Source: Polyangia bacterium | GTDB lineage: Bacteria; Myxococcota_A; Polyangia; Nannocystales; Nannocystaceae | Reading direction: 5' to 3' | Length of the DNA: 64,000 nucleotides | Assembly (NCBI GenBank): GCA_030430565.1 | Contig: JAUIKS010000049.1 | Span: forward strand, 1-64,000 | In this document: piece after piece, positions 7,575 to 16,718 of the stretch | Numbering within the stretch: the stretch's first letter is position 1 | Layout: each line of letters opens with the position of its first letter | Made by a program: the position numbers and the translations under genes | Notes under the pieces: model-generated | The model's database searches: none | Told to the model about the DNA's origin: nothing | Seen by the model: the letters and a program-made list of their open reading frames with translations, nothing else

Positions 7575-7598
7575 CGCCGAGCTCCGGCGTGTTTTTTT
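7575..7598 (+). terminator. Intrinsic terminator of the 7.2-7.6 kb RNA
   Basis: CGCCG (7575-7579) pairs with CGGCG (7585-7589) across AGCTC, then TG and seven T residues (7592-7598). The T-run is on the + strand, although both flanking protein genes are on the minus strand, so it must serve a + strand transcript. Confidence 0.75.
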
Positions 7599-7684
7599 GA
7601 ATCGAGATGAACCGTGGTCGCAGCCGTCCGCGGCGAGCAGCGCGAGGACGATGACGGCGCGGCGCGGGTCGAGCATTGTGGGGG

Positions 7685-9538
7685 TCACGGCTTTCGGACC
7701 GGCGCGAGCAGGCGCGGCCGTGGGAGCGTTGGGCGGGCGATCGAGTTGATCAGCGCGCGGTCGTGGGAGGGCTCGCAGGCGTCGACCATGGCGTCCTCGA
7801 GGTACGCCGGGCCGAACACGTCGAGCTCGATGTCGTGCTCGGTCCACTCCCGCTGCGGCGCGCGCTCGTGCTTGAACGCGAAGATGAAGTCCTCGACCAC
7901 GAACTGGCCGAGCTTCTCGCTCAGCAGCGCGCGGGTGGCCGCCTTGGCCTCGGCGCCGTAGACGACGCCGTCCTCGGTCGAGAGCGACTTGGCGTTGTCG
8001 ATGATCGCGCGCAGCGGCGGCGCGTCGAGGGTGACGCGGGTGATGAGCGAGTAGGGGCGCGGGAAGCCGGCGGCGACCAGCGTGCTTGAATAAATGTCCC
8101 AGTAGCTGCCGGCGAGCGTGCAGTCAGAGCGCGGGGCGTCGAGCATGACGAAGCCGCGCGGGCGCAGGTGGGCGCGCACCATGCCGTAGAACTCGCGGCT
8201 GTAGACCTTGCTGTGGTCGTAGTCGCGGACCAGCGGCATGTCGATGTAGATCGCGTCGAAGCGTCGACGGTGGCGCCGCAGCCAGCTGAGCGCGTCGCCC
8301 TGCACGCTGGTGACCCGCGGGTCGAGGTCGGGGCGCGCGTTCATGGTCGCGAGCGCGGGGTGCTCGCGGGCGAGGCGGCGCATGACGGGGTCGAGCTCGA
8401 CGTGGACGATGGACTCGACCTGCTCGTAGCGCAGCAGCTCGGCGAGCAGCAGGCCGTCGCCGCCGCCGAGCACGAGCAGCTCGCGGGGCAGCTCGCCGGC
8501 GAGCTGGATCGGCGCGTGCGCGAACCACTCGTGATAGAACTCGTCGCAGCCCGAGAACAGCTGGTACTCGCCGTCGAGGTAGAGCCAGAAGTCGTCGGGG
8601 TAGTCAGGGCGTCGCCGGCGACGCGCGCTGATGAGGTCGGCGAACCACTGGTCGGGGTGCGCCTGGCGGAAGGTGTCGACGCTCTGGTAGGGCGAGCGCT
8701 CGCGCTCGAGCTCGTGCAGCAGCTCGGCGTGCGGCAGCAGGTCCTGGGCGTCGCTGATGTCGCCGGGGAAGTAGTGTTTCTCTAGAAAGCGCAGCTCGAG
8801 CGCGCTCGAGTAGGGCAGCGCGAGCGCGAGGCCGAGCGTGACGAGGGCCGGCGCGAGGAGCCGGCGCCGCGGGAGCGCGCGCGCGGCGATCGCGAGGCAG
8901 GCGACGCCGTTGGCGAGCGCGACGAGGAAGCCGGTGGTCATGACCCCGAGGACAGGCAGCAGCGCGATCGGGAACAGCAGCGAGCCGACCAGCGAGCCGA
9001 GGTAGTCGACGCCGAGCACCCGGTGCGTCGAGCCGCGGCGGCGGGCCTCGCCGAGCGCGAGCAGCAGCGGGACCTCGAAGCCCGAGAGCATGCCGATGGC
9101 GATGATGACGGCGTGCGTGGCGACCATGAAGAGCACCGGCACCCAGGCGCTGTGGTCGAGCGCGCCGCCGCCGAAGTAGAAGAAGCTCTGGATGACGTCG
9201 AAGAGGTAGAACAGCGGGACCGCGAGCCCGCCGAGCACGCTGAGCGCGAGCTCGACGCGGGCGAGCCGGCTCCACAGCGCGCCGGCGTCGCGGCGGCTCT
9301 CGCAGAGGATCGCGCCGAGGCCGAGCGCGCCGAGGAAGCAGCCGATGGTGACGCTGTAGCGCAGCACGGAATTGCCGAGCAGCGCGACGAGGGTCTGGGC
9401 GAGCAGCAGCTCGTAGAGGATCGAGCAGGCGGCGACGGTCGCGGTCAGCAGGTACAGCCAGGTCAACGAGCCGGCGGCGCGCGGCGGCGCGACTCGGGCT
9501 GGATCCTCGCTCGCGGCGTCTGCAGGCGTGTCGCTCAT
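7685..9538 (-). CDS. Membrane-anchored spermidine synthase-like protein
   Basis: Two-part protein of 617 residues. Residues about 25-245 form a hydrophobic domain of roughly seven membrane helices with the short cytoplasmic stretches usual for membrane-fused SpeE homologues. Residues about 300-560 are a Rossmann methyltransferase-like aminopropyltransferase fold with LVLGGGDGLLLAELL (decarboxy-SAM site), VELDPVMRRLAREH, GDALSWL and IYIDMPLVRDYDHSKVYS. Soluble SpeE uses an acidic gate loop with D-x-x-D; here the loop is MPLVRDYD, so the true substrate may not be putrescine. No speD lies nearby. The lipoprotein gene at 9601-10389 is just upstream on the same strand (62-base gap), so the two are probably co-transcribed. 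Cytoplasmic membrane location is inferred from the helices. Confidence 0.8.
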   Translation of the reverse strand: MSDTPADAASEDPARVAPPRAAGSLTWLYLLTATVAACSILYELLLAQTLVALLGNSVLRYSVTIGCFLGALGLGAILCESRRDAGALWSRLARVELALSVLGGLAVPLFYLFDVIQSFFYFGGGALDHSAWVPVLFMVATHAVIIAIGMLSGFEVPLLLALGEARRRGSTHRVLGVDYLGSLVGSLLFPIALLPVLGVMTTGFLVALANGVACLAIAARALPRRRLLAPALVTLGLALALPYSSALELRFLEKHYFPGDISDAQDLLPHAELLHELERERSPYQSVDTFRQAHPDQWFADLISARRRRRPDYPDDFWLYLDGEYQLFSGCDEFYHEWFAHAPIQLAGELPRELLVLGGGDGLLLAELLRYEQVESIVHVELDPVMRRLAREHPALATMNARPDLDPRVTSVQGDALSWLRRHRRRFDAIYIDMPLVRDYDHSKVYSREFYGMVRAHLRPRGFVMLDAPRSDCTLAGSYWDIYSSTLVAAGFPRPYSLITRVTLDAPPLRAIIDNAKSLSTEDGVVYGAEAKAATRALLSEKLGQFVVEDFIFAFKHERAPQREWTEHDIELDVFGPAYLEDAMVDACEPSHDRALINSIARPTLPRPRLLAPVRKP

Positions 9539-9600
9539 CTCGACGTCGGCTCAGCCTACACCGAGACCGAATGCTCAGACGCGCGCGGGCGAGCGCGCGG

Positions 9601-10389
9601 CTACCACTTGCCGTGCCACTTCTTGTGCTTCTTGTGCTTCACGTGGTGATAGTGCCCGCTCGGGCCGAAGTAGATCTCGACGTGGCCGTGGTGCACAGGG
9701 CCCCAGACGACGTGCTTGCAGTGCCCTGGGGGCCAGCAGCCTTCCTCCTCGATGTGGACCTCGACGTGGTAGGAGCTGCTGACGTAGACGGGGCGGCTCG
9801 TGTACACCCACGAGACGAACACAGCGTCCTCGACGACGACCTCCTCCTCCTTGAAGGTCGCCTCGAACTCGAAGCTGTAGAAGTCCTTCTCGGTGTGCTC
9901 GACCACGTCGGCGTAGTAGACCTCGACCTTGATCTTGCCGTCGTCCTCGAGCTCATCCAGCGCGATGAAGGCGACGGTGACGTAGACCTCGGGGTCCTTC
10001 TTCTGGTCTTTCTTGGACGAGGGCAGGACCTTGATCTCGAAGGTGGTCTTGCCCTCCTTGCGGACCTCGACGACCGCGATGGTGTCGGTCTTTCCGTCGC
10101 CGTCGATGTCGATCTTGTTGATGCCCTCTTTCTTGCTGTTGATCTTCTTCTCGAGCGCCTTGGCGTTCTTGACCTTGCCCTTGCGGACCATGTAGTTGAC
10201 GGCCTCGAGGTCGAAGTCGGCCTTGGCGACGAGCTTGGTCGAGCCCTCGGCGCGGGCCTCGGGATCCGAGGCGCTGGCCTCGGCGCTGGCCTCGGCGGTC
10301 TCTTCGGACTTCTCGGCGTCGTCACAGGCCGCGCCCGCGGTCAGCAGCAGAAGGGTCCCGAGTGCGTAGTTCAGCAGACGCGTGCTCAT
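9601..10389 (-). CDS. Lipoprotein with acidic stalk, EF-hand-like loop and His-rich tail
   Basis: Signal peptide MSTRLLNYALGTLLLLTAGAAC ends in a lipobox-like GAAC, followed by a Glu/Ala/Ser spacer. The folded part has a Lys-rich helix and DIDGDGKTDT, which matches a calcium-binding DxDGDG loop. Two long acidic/aromatic beta segments follow (EVYYADVVEHTEKDFYSFEF). The last 35 residues are rich in His and Lys (HHGHVEIYF, HYHHVKHKKHKKWHGKW), a pattern that could bind transition metals or anionic surfaces. No family recognised. It precedes the membrane spermidine synthase-like gene on the same strand; a joint role at the envelope is only inference. Confidence 0.7.
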   Translation of the reverse strand: MSTRLLNYALGTLLLLTAGAACDDAEKSEETAEASAEASASDPEARAEGSTKLVAKADFDLEAVNYMVRKGKVKNAKALEKKINSKKEGINKIDIDGDGKTDTIAVVEVRKEGKTTFEIKVLPSSKKDQKKDPEVYVTVAFIALDELEDDGKIKVEVYYADVVEHTEKDFYSFEFEATFKEEEVVVEDAVFVSWVYTSRPVYVSSSYHVEVHIEEEGCWPPGHCKHVVWGPVHHGHVEIYFGPSGHYHHVKHKKHKKWHGKW

Positions 10390-10655
10390 AATCTCACTGG
10401 CGCGCGCCGTAAGCAGCGCGGCTCCGAGCCAATCAAAACACGTTCCGGTCGGGCTTCCAACCGTGGACCCGCCGCGGCGCCGAGGTTTCGTCGCGCTCGC
10501 GCGCGTTCACGCGCGCCTAAAAATTGTTCACGGGACGCGTTGGAATCGCCCGGCGTGACCGAGTCTCACTCCCAACAGACCCACGCTCCGTGAGCTCTCG
10601 GATGATCGCTACACGCGACCCTTGGGGCGCCGGTGAGGCGTAGGCGCCGGTGCCC

Positions 10656-11753
<1,098 letters not shown>

Positions 11754-11781
11754 GGTGTGACTCGCGTTGAGTTTTTGGAGG

Positions 11782-12942
11782 CTAGTGCGCGGGCGTGGGC
11801 GCGGCGGGCTTGGGCGCCTCGGTCCCGGGCTCGACCGCCATCAGCTCGACGGTGAAGGTCAGGTCGGCGTTGGCGGGGATCTTGCCCTTGGCGCGCTCGC
11901 CGTAGCCCAGCGCGGCGGGGATCAGCAGCTTGCGCAGGCCGCCGACCTTCATGCCCTTGATGCCCTGGTCCCAGCCCTTGATGACGCGGCCCTTGCCCAG
12001 CGGGAAGGAGATCGGTCGCTTGCGCTTGGCCGAGGCGTCGAACTCGGTGCCGTCTTTGGTCAGCGTCCCGCGGTAGTGCACGTGCACCGTGTCGCCGGCC
12101 TTGGCCTCGGCGCCGGTCCCGACCTTGTACTCGATGATCTCGAGGCCGTTGTCGAGCTTGGTGCGGTTGACCGGGGCGCCCTCGTAGACCGACTGCGGCT
12201 GCGGGTCGGGGAGCGGGGGCATGAAGCCGACCAGCTCGAGGGTGAAGACCAGCGTCGAGTTGGGCGGGATGCGACCGGCGCGTCGGCTCTTGTAGCCGAG
12301 CTCGGGCGGGATCACGAGGCGGCGCTTGCCGCCAACCTTCATGCCGACCACGCCCTCGTCCCAGCCCTTGATGACGCGGCCCTTGCCGACTTCGAAGGCG
12401 TGCGGGGGCCGGTGCTTGCGGACCGAGCTGTCAAACACTGTCCCGTCGGTCAGGTGCCCGGTGTACGCGACCTTGGCCTTGTAGCCCGCGGCGAGCGGCT
12501 CGCCGGCGCCGATGACGAAGTCCTCGATGAGCATCCCGCTCTCGGTCTTGCGGGTCGCGACCGGCGCCCCCTCGAAGCCGGGGTCGTAGACGATGTCGGG
12601 GCTGGGCTCGGTCGGCAGCGCGGGCATCGAGGCCGGCGGCGCGCCGTGGGCCTGGGCGGCGATGCCGGTGGCCTGCTTTATGTCGGCGCCGTGGTGCTGG
12701 GCCTGGTTGTGCGCGGGGCCGGCGTGCTTGGTCGTGTGCGGCTGCGCGTGCGCGGGTCCGTGCTCGCCCTTGGCGTCCGCGTGGGCTTCGTCGTGCCCGT
12801 GCCCGTAGTGCGCCTCGCGGTTGCCGGTGCACGCGGCGACCAGCGCGAGGGAGGTCGCGAGCAGCAGGCTCGCGCGGGCGGAGCGAAGGGAGGAGCGAAG
12901 GGTGAAGCGAAGGGTGAAGAGGGAACGCGCGGCGCTTGCCAT
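11782..12942 (-). CDS. Lipoprotein with two FKBP-type prolyl isomerase domains and a His-rich linker
   Basis: Catalyses cis-trans isomerisation of peptidyl-prolyl bonds, probably for folding of exported proteins in the periplasm or at the outer membrane. Signal peptide with lipobox SLALVAAC. Residues about 44-100 are unusually His-rich (HYGHGHDEAHADAKGEH, HTTKHAGPAHNQAQHHG), like metal-binding tails of SlyD but at the N-terminal side. Two FKBP domains follow (about 140-250 and 262-375), each with YTG/YRG, TVFDSS or TEFDAS, GKGRVIKGWD, GMKVGG, LGYK/LGYG and a final FTLELVGF or FTVELMAVE. Both retain the aromatic and Asp residues of the active pocket. The FGE-like lipoprotein follows 28 bases downstream. 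The DNA encoding the signal region contains short GAAGGG-type repeats. Confidence 0.9.
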   Translation of the reverse strand: MASAARSLFTLRFTLRSSLRSARASLLLATSLALVAACTGNREAHYGHGHDEAHADAKGEHGPAHAQPHTTKHAGPAHNQAQHHGADIKQATGIAAQAHGAPPASMPALPTEPSPDIVYDPGFEGAPVATRKTESGMLIEDFVIGAGEPLAAGYKAKVAYTGHLTDGTVFDSSVRKHRPPHAFEVGKGRVIKGWDEGVVGMKVGGKRRLVIPPELGYKSRRAGRIPPNSTLVFTLELVGFMPPLPDPQPQSVYEGAPVNRTKLDNGLEIIEYKVGTGAEAKAGDTVHVHYRGTLTKDGTEFDASAKRKRPISFPLGKGRVIKGWDQGIKGMKVGGLRKLLIPAALGYGERAKGKIPANADLTFTVELMAVEPGTEAPKPAAPTPAH

Positions 12943-13004
12943 AGTCAGTCGCCGGATATACCGAGCGTCGCACTACGAGGCAAGACGGGCCGCCGCGCGC
13001 AGGA

Positions 13005-14357
13005 TCACAGCGTGCGGTGCAGGAACGGGCGCTTGCCGGGGCCGTAGTCGCTCGCGACCTGCCCGCGCCCCCGCAGCAGCCAGCGGTAGGTCACGAGGCC
13101 CTCGACCCCCACGGGCCCGCGCGCGTGCAGCTTGCCGGTGCTGATGCCGACCTCGGCGCCGAGCCCGTAGCGGTAGCCGTCGGCGAAGCGGGTGCTCGCG
13201 TTGTGGAACACGCCGGCGGCGTCGACCTCGGCGAGGAAGCGCCGCGCGATCGCCTCGTCGCCGGTGATGATCGCCTCGGTGTGGCGCGAGCCGTAGGTCT
13301 CGATGTGCTGCAGCGCCTCGTCGAGGCCGCTGACCTGGCGGATCGAGAGCGTGAGGCTGCCGTACTCGGTGTGCCAGTCCTCGGCGCTCGCGGGCGTGAG
13401 CTCGAGCGGCGCGCGCTCGCTGGCGAGCGCGGCGCGGGTCTGCGGGCAGACCCGCAGGGTCACGCCCTGGTCCAGCAGCGCGCGCGCGCTGGCCACGAGG
13501 GCCGCGCGCGCGCCGGGGGTCCACAGCAGCGTCTCGATCGCGTTGCAGGCGGCGGGGTAGCTGCACTTGGCGTCGACGGCGATCCGCGCGGCCATCTCGG
13601 CCTCGGCGTCGTCGTGGAGGTAGAGGTGACACAGGCCCTCGGCGTGCCCGAGCACCGGGATCTTGGTGTTGCGCTGCACGTACTGCACGAAGCTGCCGGA
13701 GCCGCGCGCGATCACGAGGTCGATGCAGTCGTCGAGCTCGAGCATCGCCGCGATCTCCTCGCGCTGCTCGAGCAGCGCGATCACGCCGGGGTCGAGGCCG
13801 CGCGCGCGCAGGACGTCGTGCAGCAGCGCGGTCAGGGCCCGGTTGCTCTGCAGCGCCTCGCTGCCGCCCTTGAGCAGCAGCGCGTTACCGGTCTTGAGGG
13901 CCAGGCCGGCGATCTGCGGCACGGCGTCGGGGCGGGCTTCGAACACGACGCCCAGGGTCCCCAGCGGGCAGGGCGCGCGCTCGAGCAGCAGGCCGTCGTC
14001 GAGCTCGCGCTGGAGGGTCGCGGTCCCGAGCAGCTCGGGCGCGGCGGCGAGCTGGCGCAGGCCGTCGCAGAGCGCGTCGAGCTTGGCGGGGCTGAGCGCC
14101 AGCCGGCGCACGCGCGCGGAGTCGAGCTTCCCCAGCGCCTCGGCCGCGCGCGCGTCCACCATGTCGCGGGCGTTGGCGGTGAGCAGCTCCTCGCGCCGGC
14201 TCGGGTCCGCGAGCGCGTCGGCGATGGCCGTGAGCAGGCCCGCGCGCGCGTCGGCCTCGAGCGCGGCCACGGCCCTGCCGGCGCGCCGGGCTCGCGTGGC
14301 GACGGCGCGGATCCCCAGCGCGTCCTTGGCATCGAACTGTCCCTCGATCGTCGACAT
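13005..14357 (-). CDS. proA: Gamma-glutamyl phosphate reductase
   Basis: Second step of proline synthesis: NADPH-dependent reduction of glutamyl 5-phosphate to glutamate 5-semialdehyde, cytoplasmic. Start taken at ATG 14357 (MSTIEGQFDAKDAL); in-frame sequence further upstream has no start with family similarity. 450 residues, slightly longer than the usual 415-430. Landmarks: PLGTLGVVFEARPDAVPQIA, LKTGNALLLKGGSEAL, DLVIARGSGSFVQYV, VLGHAEGLCHLYL, the catalytic cysteine in DAKCSYPAACNAIETLL, and the C-terminal HTEAIITGDE, FHNASTRFADGYRYGLGAEV and HARGPVGVEGLVTYRW. proB is not adjacent but 4.4 kb upstream on the same strand, beyond three other genes, which is unlike the usual proBA operon. Confidence 0.95.
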   Translation of the reverse strand: MSTIEGQFDAKDALGIRAVATRARRAGRAVAALEADARAGLLTAIADALADPSRREELLTANARDMVDARAAEALGKLDSARVRRLALSPAKLDALCDGLRQLAAAPELLGTATLQRELDDGLLLERAPCPLGTLGVVFEARPDAVPQIAGLALKTGNALLLKGGSEALQSNRALTALLHDVLRARGLDPGVIALLEQREEIAAMLELDDCIDLVIARGSGSFVQYVQRNTKIPVLGHAEGLCHLYLHDDAEAEMAARIAVDAKCSYPAACNAIETLLWTPGARAALVASARALLDQGVTLRVCPQTRAALASERAPLELTPASAEDWHTEYGSLTLSIRQVSGLDEALQHIETYGSRHTEAIITGDEAIARRFLAEVDAAGVFHNASTRFADGYRYGLGAEVGISTGKLHARGPVGVEGLVTYRWLLRGRGQVASDYGPGKRPFLHRTL

Positions 14358-14482
14358 CGCTGGGCGATGTATCACAGCCCGCGGCGGCGCGCGTATGGTT
14401 CCGTATGGCGCTTTGGTCAGCTTCCCACAGCGGGCGTCGATTTCGCGCCGCGTCGTGAACTGAATCACGCCCGCGCAGGCCG

Positions 14483-14488
14483 TACAAT
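14483..14488 (+). promoter_or_regulatory. -10 element placing the mRNA start at the ATG of the SUKH gene
   Basis: TACAAT ends 8 bases before ATG 14497, with no ribosome site between. Transcription should begin at or next to the start codon, giving a leaderless mRNA. No good -35 is visible. Confidence 0.45.
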
Positions 14489-14496
14489 CGCGCGAC

Positions 14497-15327
14497 ATGA
14501 CGTCCGCGCAGCAGCCGAGCTTACAGACGATCCTCGAGGGCCCCGGGCTGCGCTCGGACGTCGAGGCGCTCGTGGACCTCCTCGACGCGCGCGCCTCGGA
14601 CAGCGCGCACGCCAGCTGGCGGCGACAGGCGCTCGCCGGCGTCGAGCGTTGGTCGAAGAGCCCGCGCGAGCCCGAGGACGCCCGAGCGCTGCGGTGCGCG
14701 CTCGAGACCCTCGAGCGCTGGGACCCCCAGGCGCTGCGCGACGCCGAGGTCGAGGCGCTGCTGCCCCAGCTCGCGCCCAAGCTCCGCTACGGGCGAGGGC
14801 CGCTGGCGCCGCTGCGCTTTGACTACGAGCTGCGAACGTCGCTCGACGCCTACGCGAGCCCGTGGGCGATGCGGCGCTTCGCGCTGCCGCCCGCGCTGCT
14901 TACCTGGTTGCGGCTCGCCGACAACCGGACCTGGTTCGCGCGCGACGACGACTACGCGCTGAAGGTCTACGGCCACGGCGGCGTGCTGGAGTGTTCGCGC
15001 GGCGCGTGGGAGCAATTTCGCTGGGACCGGCAGCGCGCGCCCGAGGAGGGCCCTCCCAGCGAGACGCGCCCGAGCGATGAGTTCGACGAGCTGTTCGCGG
15101 AATTTGACGCCATGGTGCCGCGGGTCGCCGAGGGGGGCACCGGCGCGTGGCTGTGCGTCGGGGACTGGTCGGACAAGCACACGATGGAGCTGTGCTGTGA
15201 CCGCGACGGTCCCTGGGGACAGGTCTCCGATTTCCACGACGGCCACCCGTGGCTCAACGGCGGCGGCTGGGGCGATGTCGTCGCGCCGTCCTTCGGCGCC
15301 TACCTGGCGAAGCTCGCCGGTCGGTAG
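14497..15327 (+). CDS. SMI1/KNR4 (SUKH)-like protein
   Basis: The C-terminal half matches the SUKH/SMI1-KNR4 type: WLRLADN near the start of the domain, an ALKVYGHGG strand, then the typical closing block LCVGDWSDKHTMELCCDRD, GQVSDFHDGHPWLNGG and SFGAYLAKL (about 225-274). The N-terminal 90 residues are helical and charged (RWRRQ, LETLERWDPQ) and not recognised. SUKH proteins are often immunity proteins against contact-delivered toxins or regulators of cell-wall enzymes; no toxin gene lies beside this one, so immunity is not shown. The gene stands alone on the + strand between proA and the DUF1704 gene, whose stop codon is 16 bases away in convergent orientation. Confidence 0.7.
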   Translation: MTSAQQPSLQTILEGPGLRSDVEALVDLLDARASDSAHASWRRQALAGVERWSKSPREPEDARALRCALETLERWDPQALRDAEVEALLPQLAPKLRYGRGPLAPLRFDYELRTSLDAYASPWAMRRFALPPALLTWLRLADNRTWFARDDDYALKVYGHGGVLECSRGAWEQFRWDRQRAPEEGPPSETRPSDEFDELFAEFDAMVPRVAEGGTGAWLCVGDWSDKHTMELCCDRDGPWGQVSDFHDGHPWLNGGGWGDVVAPSFGAYLAKLAGR

Positions 15328-15343
15328 ACCCCCCTCGCGCCGC

Positions 15344-16627
15344 TCACCCCGGCGCCGTCGCGGCGATCCGAGAGAGCGGATCGTGGGACAGGTCGCGGTA
15401 GTCCACGCGCGCCAGCTGGACGCGGTTGGTCAGCAGCGAGAACGACAGGTACGCCGCGAGCGCGCGGACGTTTCGCGCCCACGGCGGGACGTGCACGGCC
15501 GGCGTGATCAGGCCCGACGCGAACGACGCCTCGAGATCGAGGACATCGGTCACGCACAGGCGACCGACGAACATCCGCGCGATCAGCTCGGGTCGATTCT
15601 CCGCGATGGCCTTGCGCAGGAAGGTGTGCACCGCGAACAGCCCGCGCAGGTAGACGACGTCCTTCGTGAACACGTGGCGCCCGCGCACGTCGCCGCCCCG
15701 AAACACGCGCATGGCCGTCTGCACGCTCTCGCGCTCGGTCTGGCCGGCGTCGACCAGGTAGCGGAACACGTCGATGAAGTCCGCGCCCTCCTCCGCCAGG
15801 TGGACCGCGCGGATCCGGAGCGCGAGTCGGCGCAGGCGCGCGAGGTCGATGGAGCCGGTGATCAGCTCGGCGAAGGTAGCGAGCCCCTCCTGTGCCGCCG
15901 TCGTCCTCGGCGCGCCGAGGCTGAGACAGGCGAGGCCCCGCTGCGAGCGCCCGTTGAGCGCGGTCGCGGCGTGGATGAAGGCCTCGTGCTCGGTCAGCTG
16001 CCCGATGTCCGCGGGCGAGAAGCAGGTGCCGGCGCGAATCCGGATACGGTCGGCGGACGCGGCCGCCTTCGCGCTGAGCTCGCGATCGATGACGACCTCG
16101 ACGACGCCGGCGCCGAAGAACGCGTCGACGCGCGCTTGCAGCTGCCCGCGCACGTGCTCGGCGGTGAGGCAGAGCTCGTAGTCGTGCTCGCGCGTCGCCT
16201 CGGTCAGGTCAGCGGTGGATGCGAGCAGCGCGTCGGCGGCCGAGAGCTGGGTGTCGTCGGTCCCGGCGAGCGGCTCGCTGGCGCCGCCGTAGGTCTCGCG
16301 CGAGAGCTCGTAGAACGTCTTGGTCCCCGGGACCGCGAGCATCTCGCCGACGCGGAGGTAGCTGAGCGCGGTAGCGACGACGAAGCGCCCGCGCGGCGAG
16401 CCGCGGTCGCAGCGGCGCTCGACCTCGCGCAGCGTCTCGAGCGCGCTCGCGTCGACCGGGCGCACCTCGGTCGGCTGGGGCAGCGCCGGGTCGCCGGCCC
16501 GCCAGCGATCGAGAAATTGCTCGGCCGCGCTGGGCGCCCAGCTCAGCGCGCCCAGCACGCTGATCTTCCGCGCGACGGCCACGAGGGCGGAGTCGTACTC
16601 TGCGATGGCGCGCTCGGCGTTCGTCAT
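15344..16627 (-). CDS. DUF1704 / QEGLA-motif zinc peptidase-like protein
   Basis: The protein has the two signatures of the DUF1704 family: the metal-site helix TEHEAFIHAATALNG (HE-x-x-x-H, residues about 225-239) and AQEGLATFAELITG (the QEGLA motif, about 254-267). Family members include the eukaryotic MATCAP tyrosine carboxypeptidases, and bacterial ones were annotated as modulators of flavohaemoglobin expression. The likely activity is zinc-dependent removal of a C-terminal residue; substrate unknown. No signal peptide, so cytoplasmic. At 427 residues it has the family's full length, with the helical C-terminus (HVFTKDVVYLRGL, HTFLRKAI) intact. Next gene upstream on the same strand is the inactive M61-like lipoprotein (91-base gap). 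Confidence 0.8.
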   Translation of the reverse strand: MTNAERAIAEYDSALVAVARKISVLGALSWAPSAAEQFLDRWRAGDPALPQPTEVRPVDASALETLREVERRCDRGSPRGRFVVATALSYLRVGEMLAVPGTKTFYELSRETYGGASEPLAGTDDTQLSAADALLASTADLTEATREHDYELCLTAEHVRGQLQARVDAFFGAGVVEVVIDRELSAKAAASADRIRIRAGTCFSPADIGQLTEHEAFIHAATALNGRSQRGLACLSLGAPRTTAAQEGLATFAELITGSIDLARLRRLALRIRAVHLAEEGADFIDVFRYLVDAGQTERESVQTAMRVFRGGDVRGRHVFTKDVVYLRGLFAVHTFLRKAIAENRPELIARMFVGRLCVTDVLDLEASFASGLITPAVHVPPWARNVRALAAYLSFSLLTNRVQLARVDYRDLSHDPLSRIAATAPG

Positions 16628-16718
16628 ACCTCCACACGATAGCGACTGCGGCCTCGAGACGCTATTGCGACGCTCACGAGTAAAGCTGCGCTTACAGGCA
16701 GCTCGAGCGGCGCCGCGG

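Larger units (their letters stand above)
7189..7598 (+). ncRNA. Candidate structured non-coding RNA containing a 23S rRNA H69 mimic
   Basis: A protein-free gap with promoter (7154-7182) and intrinsic terminator (7575-7598) on the same strand. A 12-bp long-range stem pairs 7189-7200 (GGAGAGGCGGCC) with 7322-7333 and encloses four local stems: 7204-7211 with 7248-7255, 7227-7232 with 7240-7245 (loop 7233-7239), 7259-7262 with 7268-7271, and the H69-like hairpin 7280-7285 with 7292-7297. After the closing stem comes a perfect 10-bp hairpin (7359-7368 with 7375-7384, loop GGTGAA). About 410 nt if both ends are right. It is not RNase P RNA, tmRNA, 6S or SRP RNA by their conserved cores, and I recognise no riboswitch. 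Function unknown. Confidence 0.55.

Noticed and set aside
7189..7598. RNase P RNA, tmRNA, 6S RNA or cobalamin-type riboswitch
   Set aside because: None of their conserved cores is present.
7530..7600. tRNA-like TTCGAA region on the minus strand
   Set aside because: The arms around TTCGAA do not pair as a T-stem, and no acceptor or anticodon stem fits.
10500..10530. Terminator-like GCGCGCG-TTCA-CGCGCGC hairpin followed by AAAAA
   Set aside because: On either strand the A/T run is on the wrong side for a terminator. It may only be a GC-rich palindrome.
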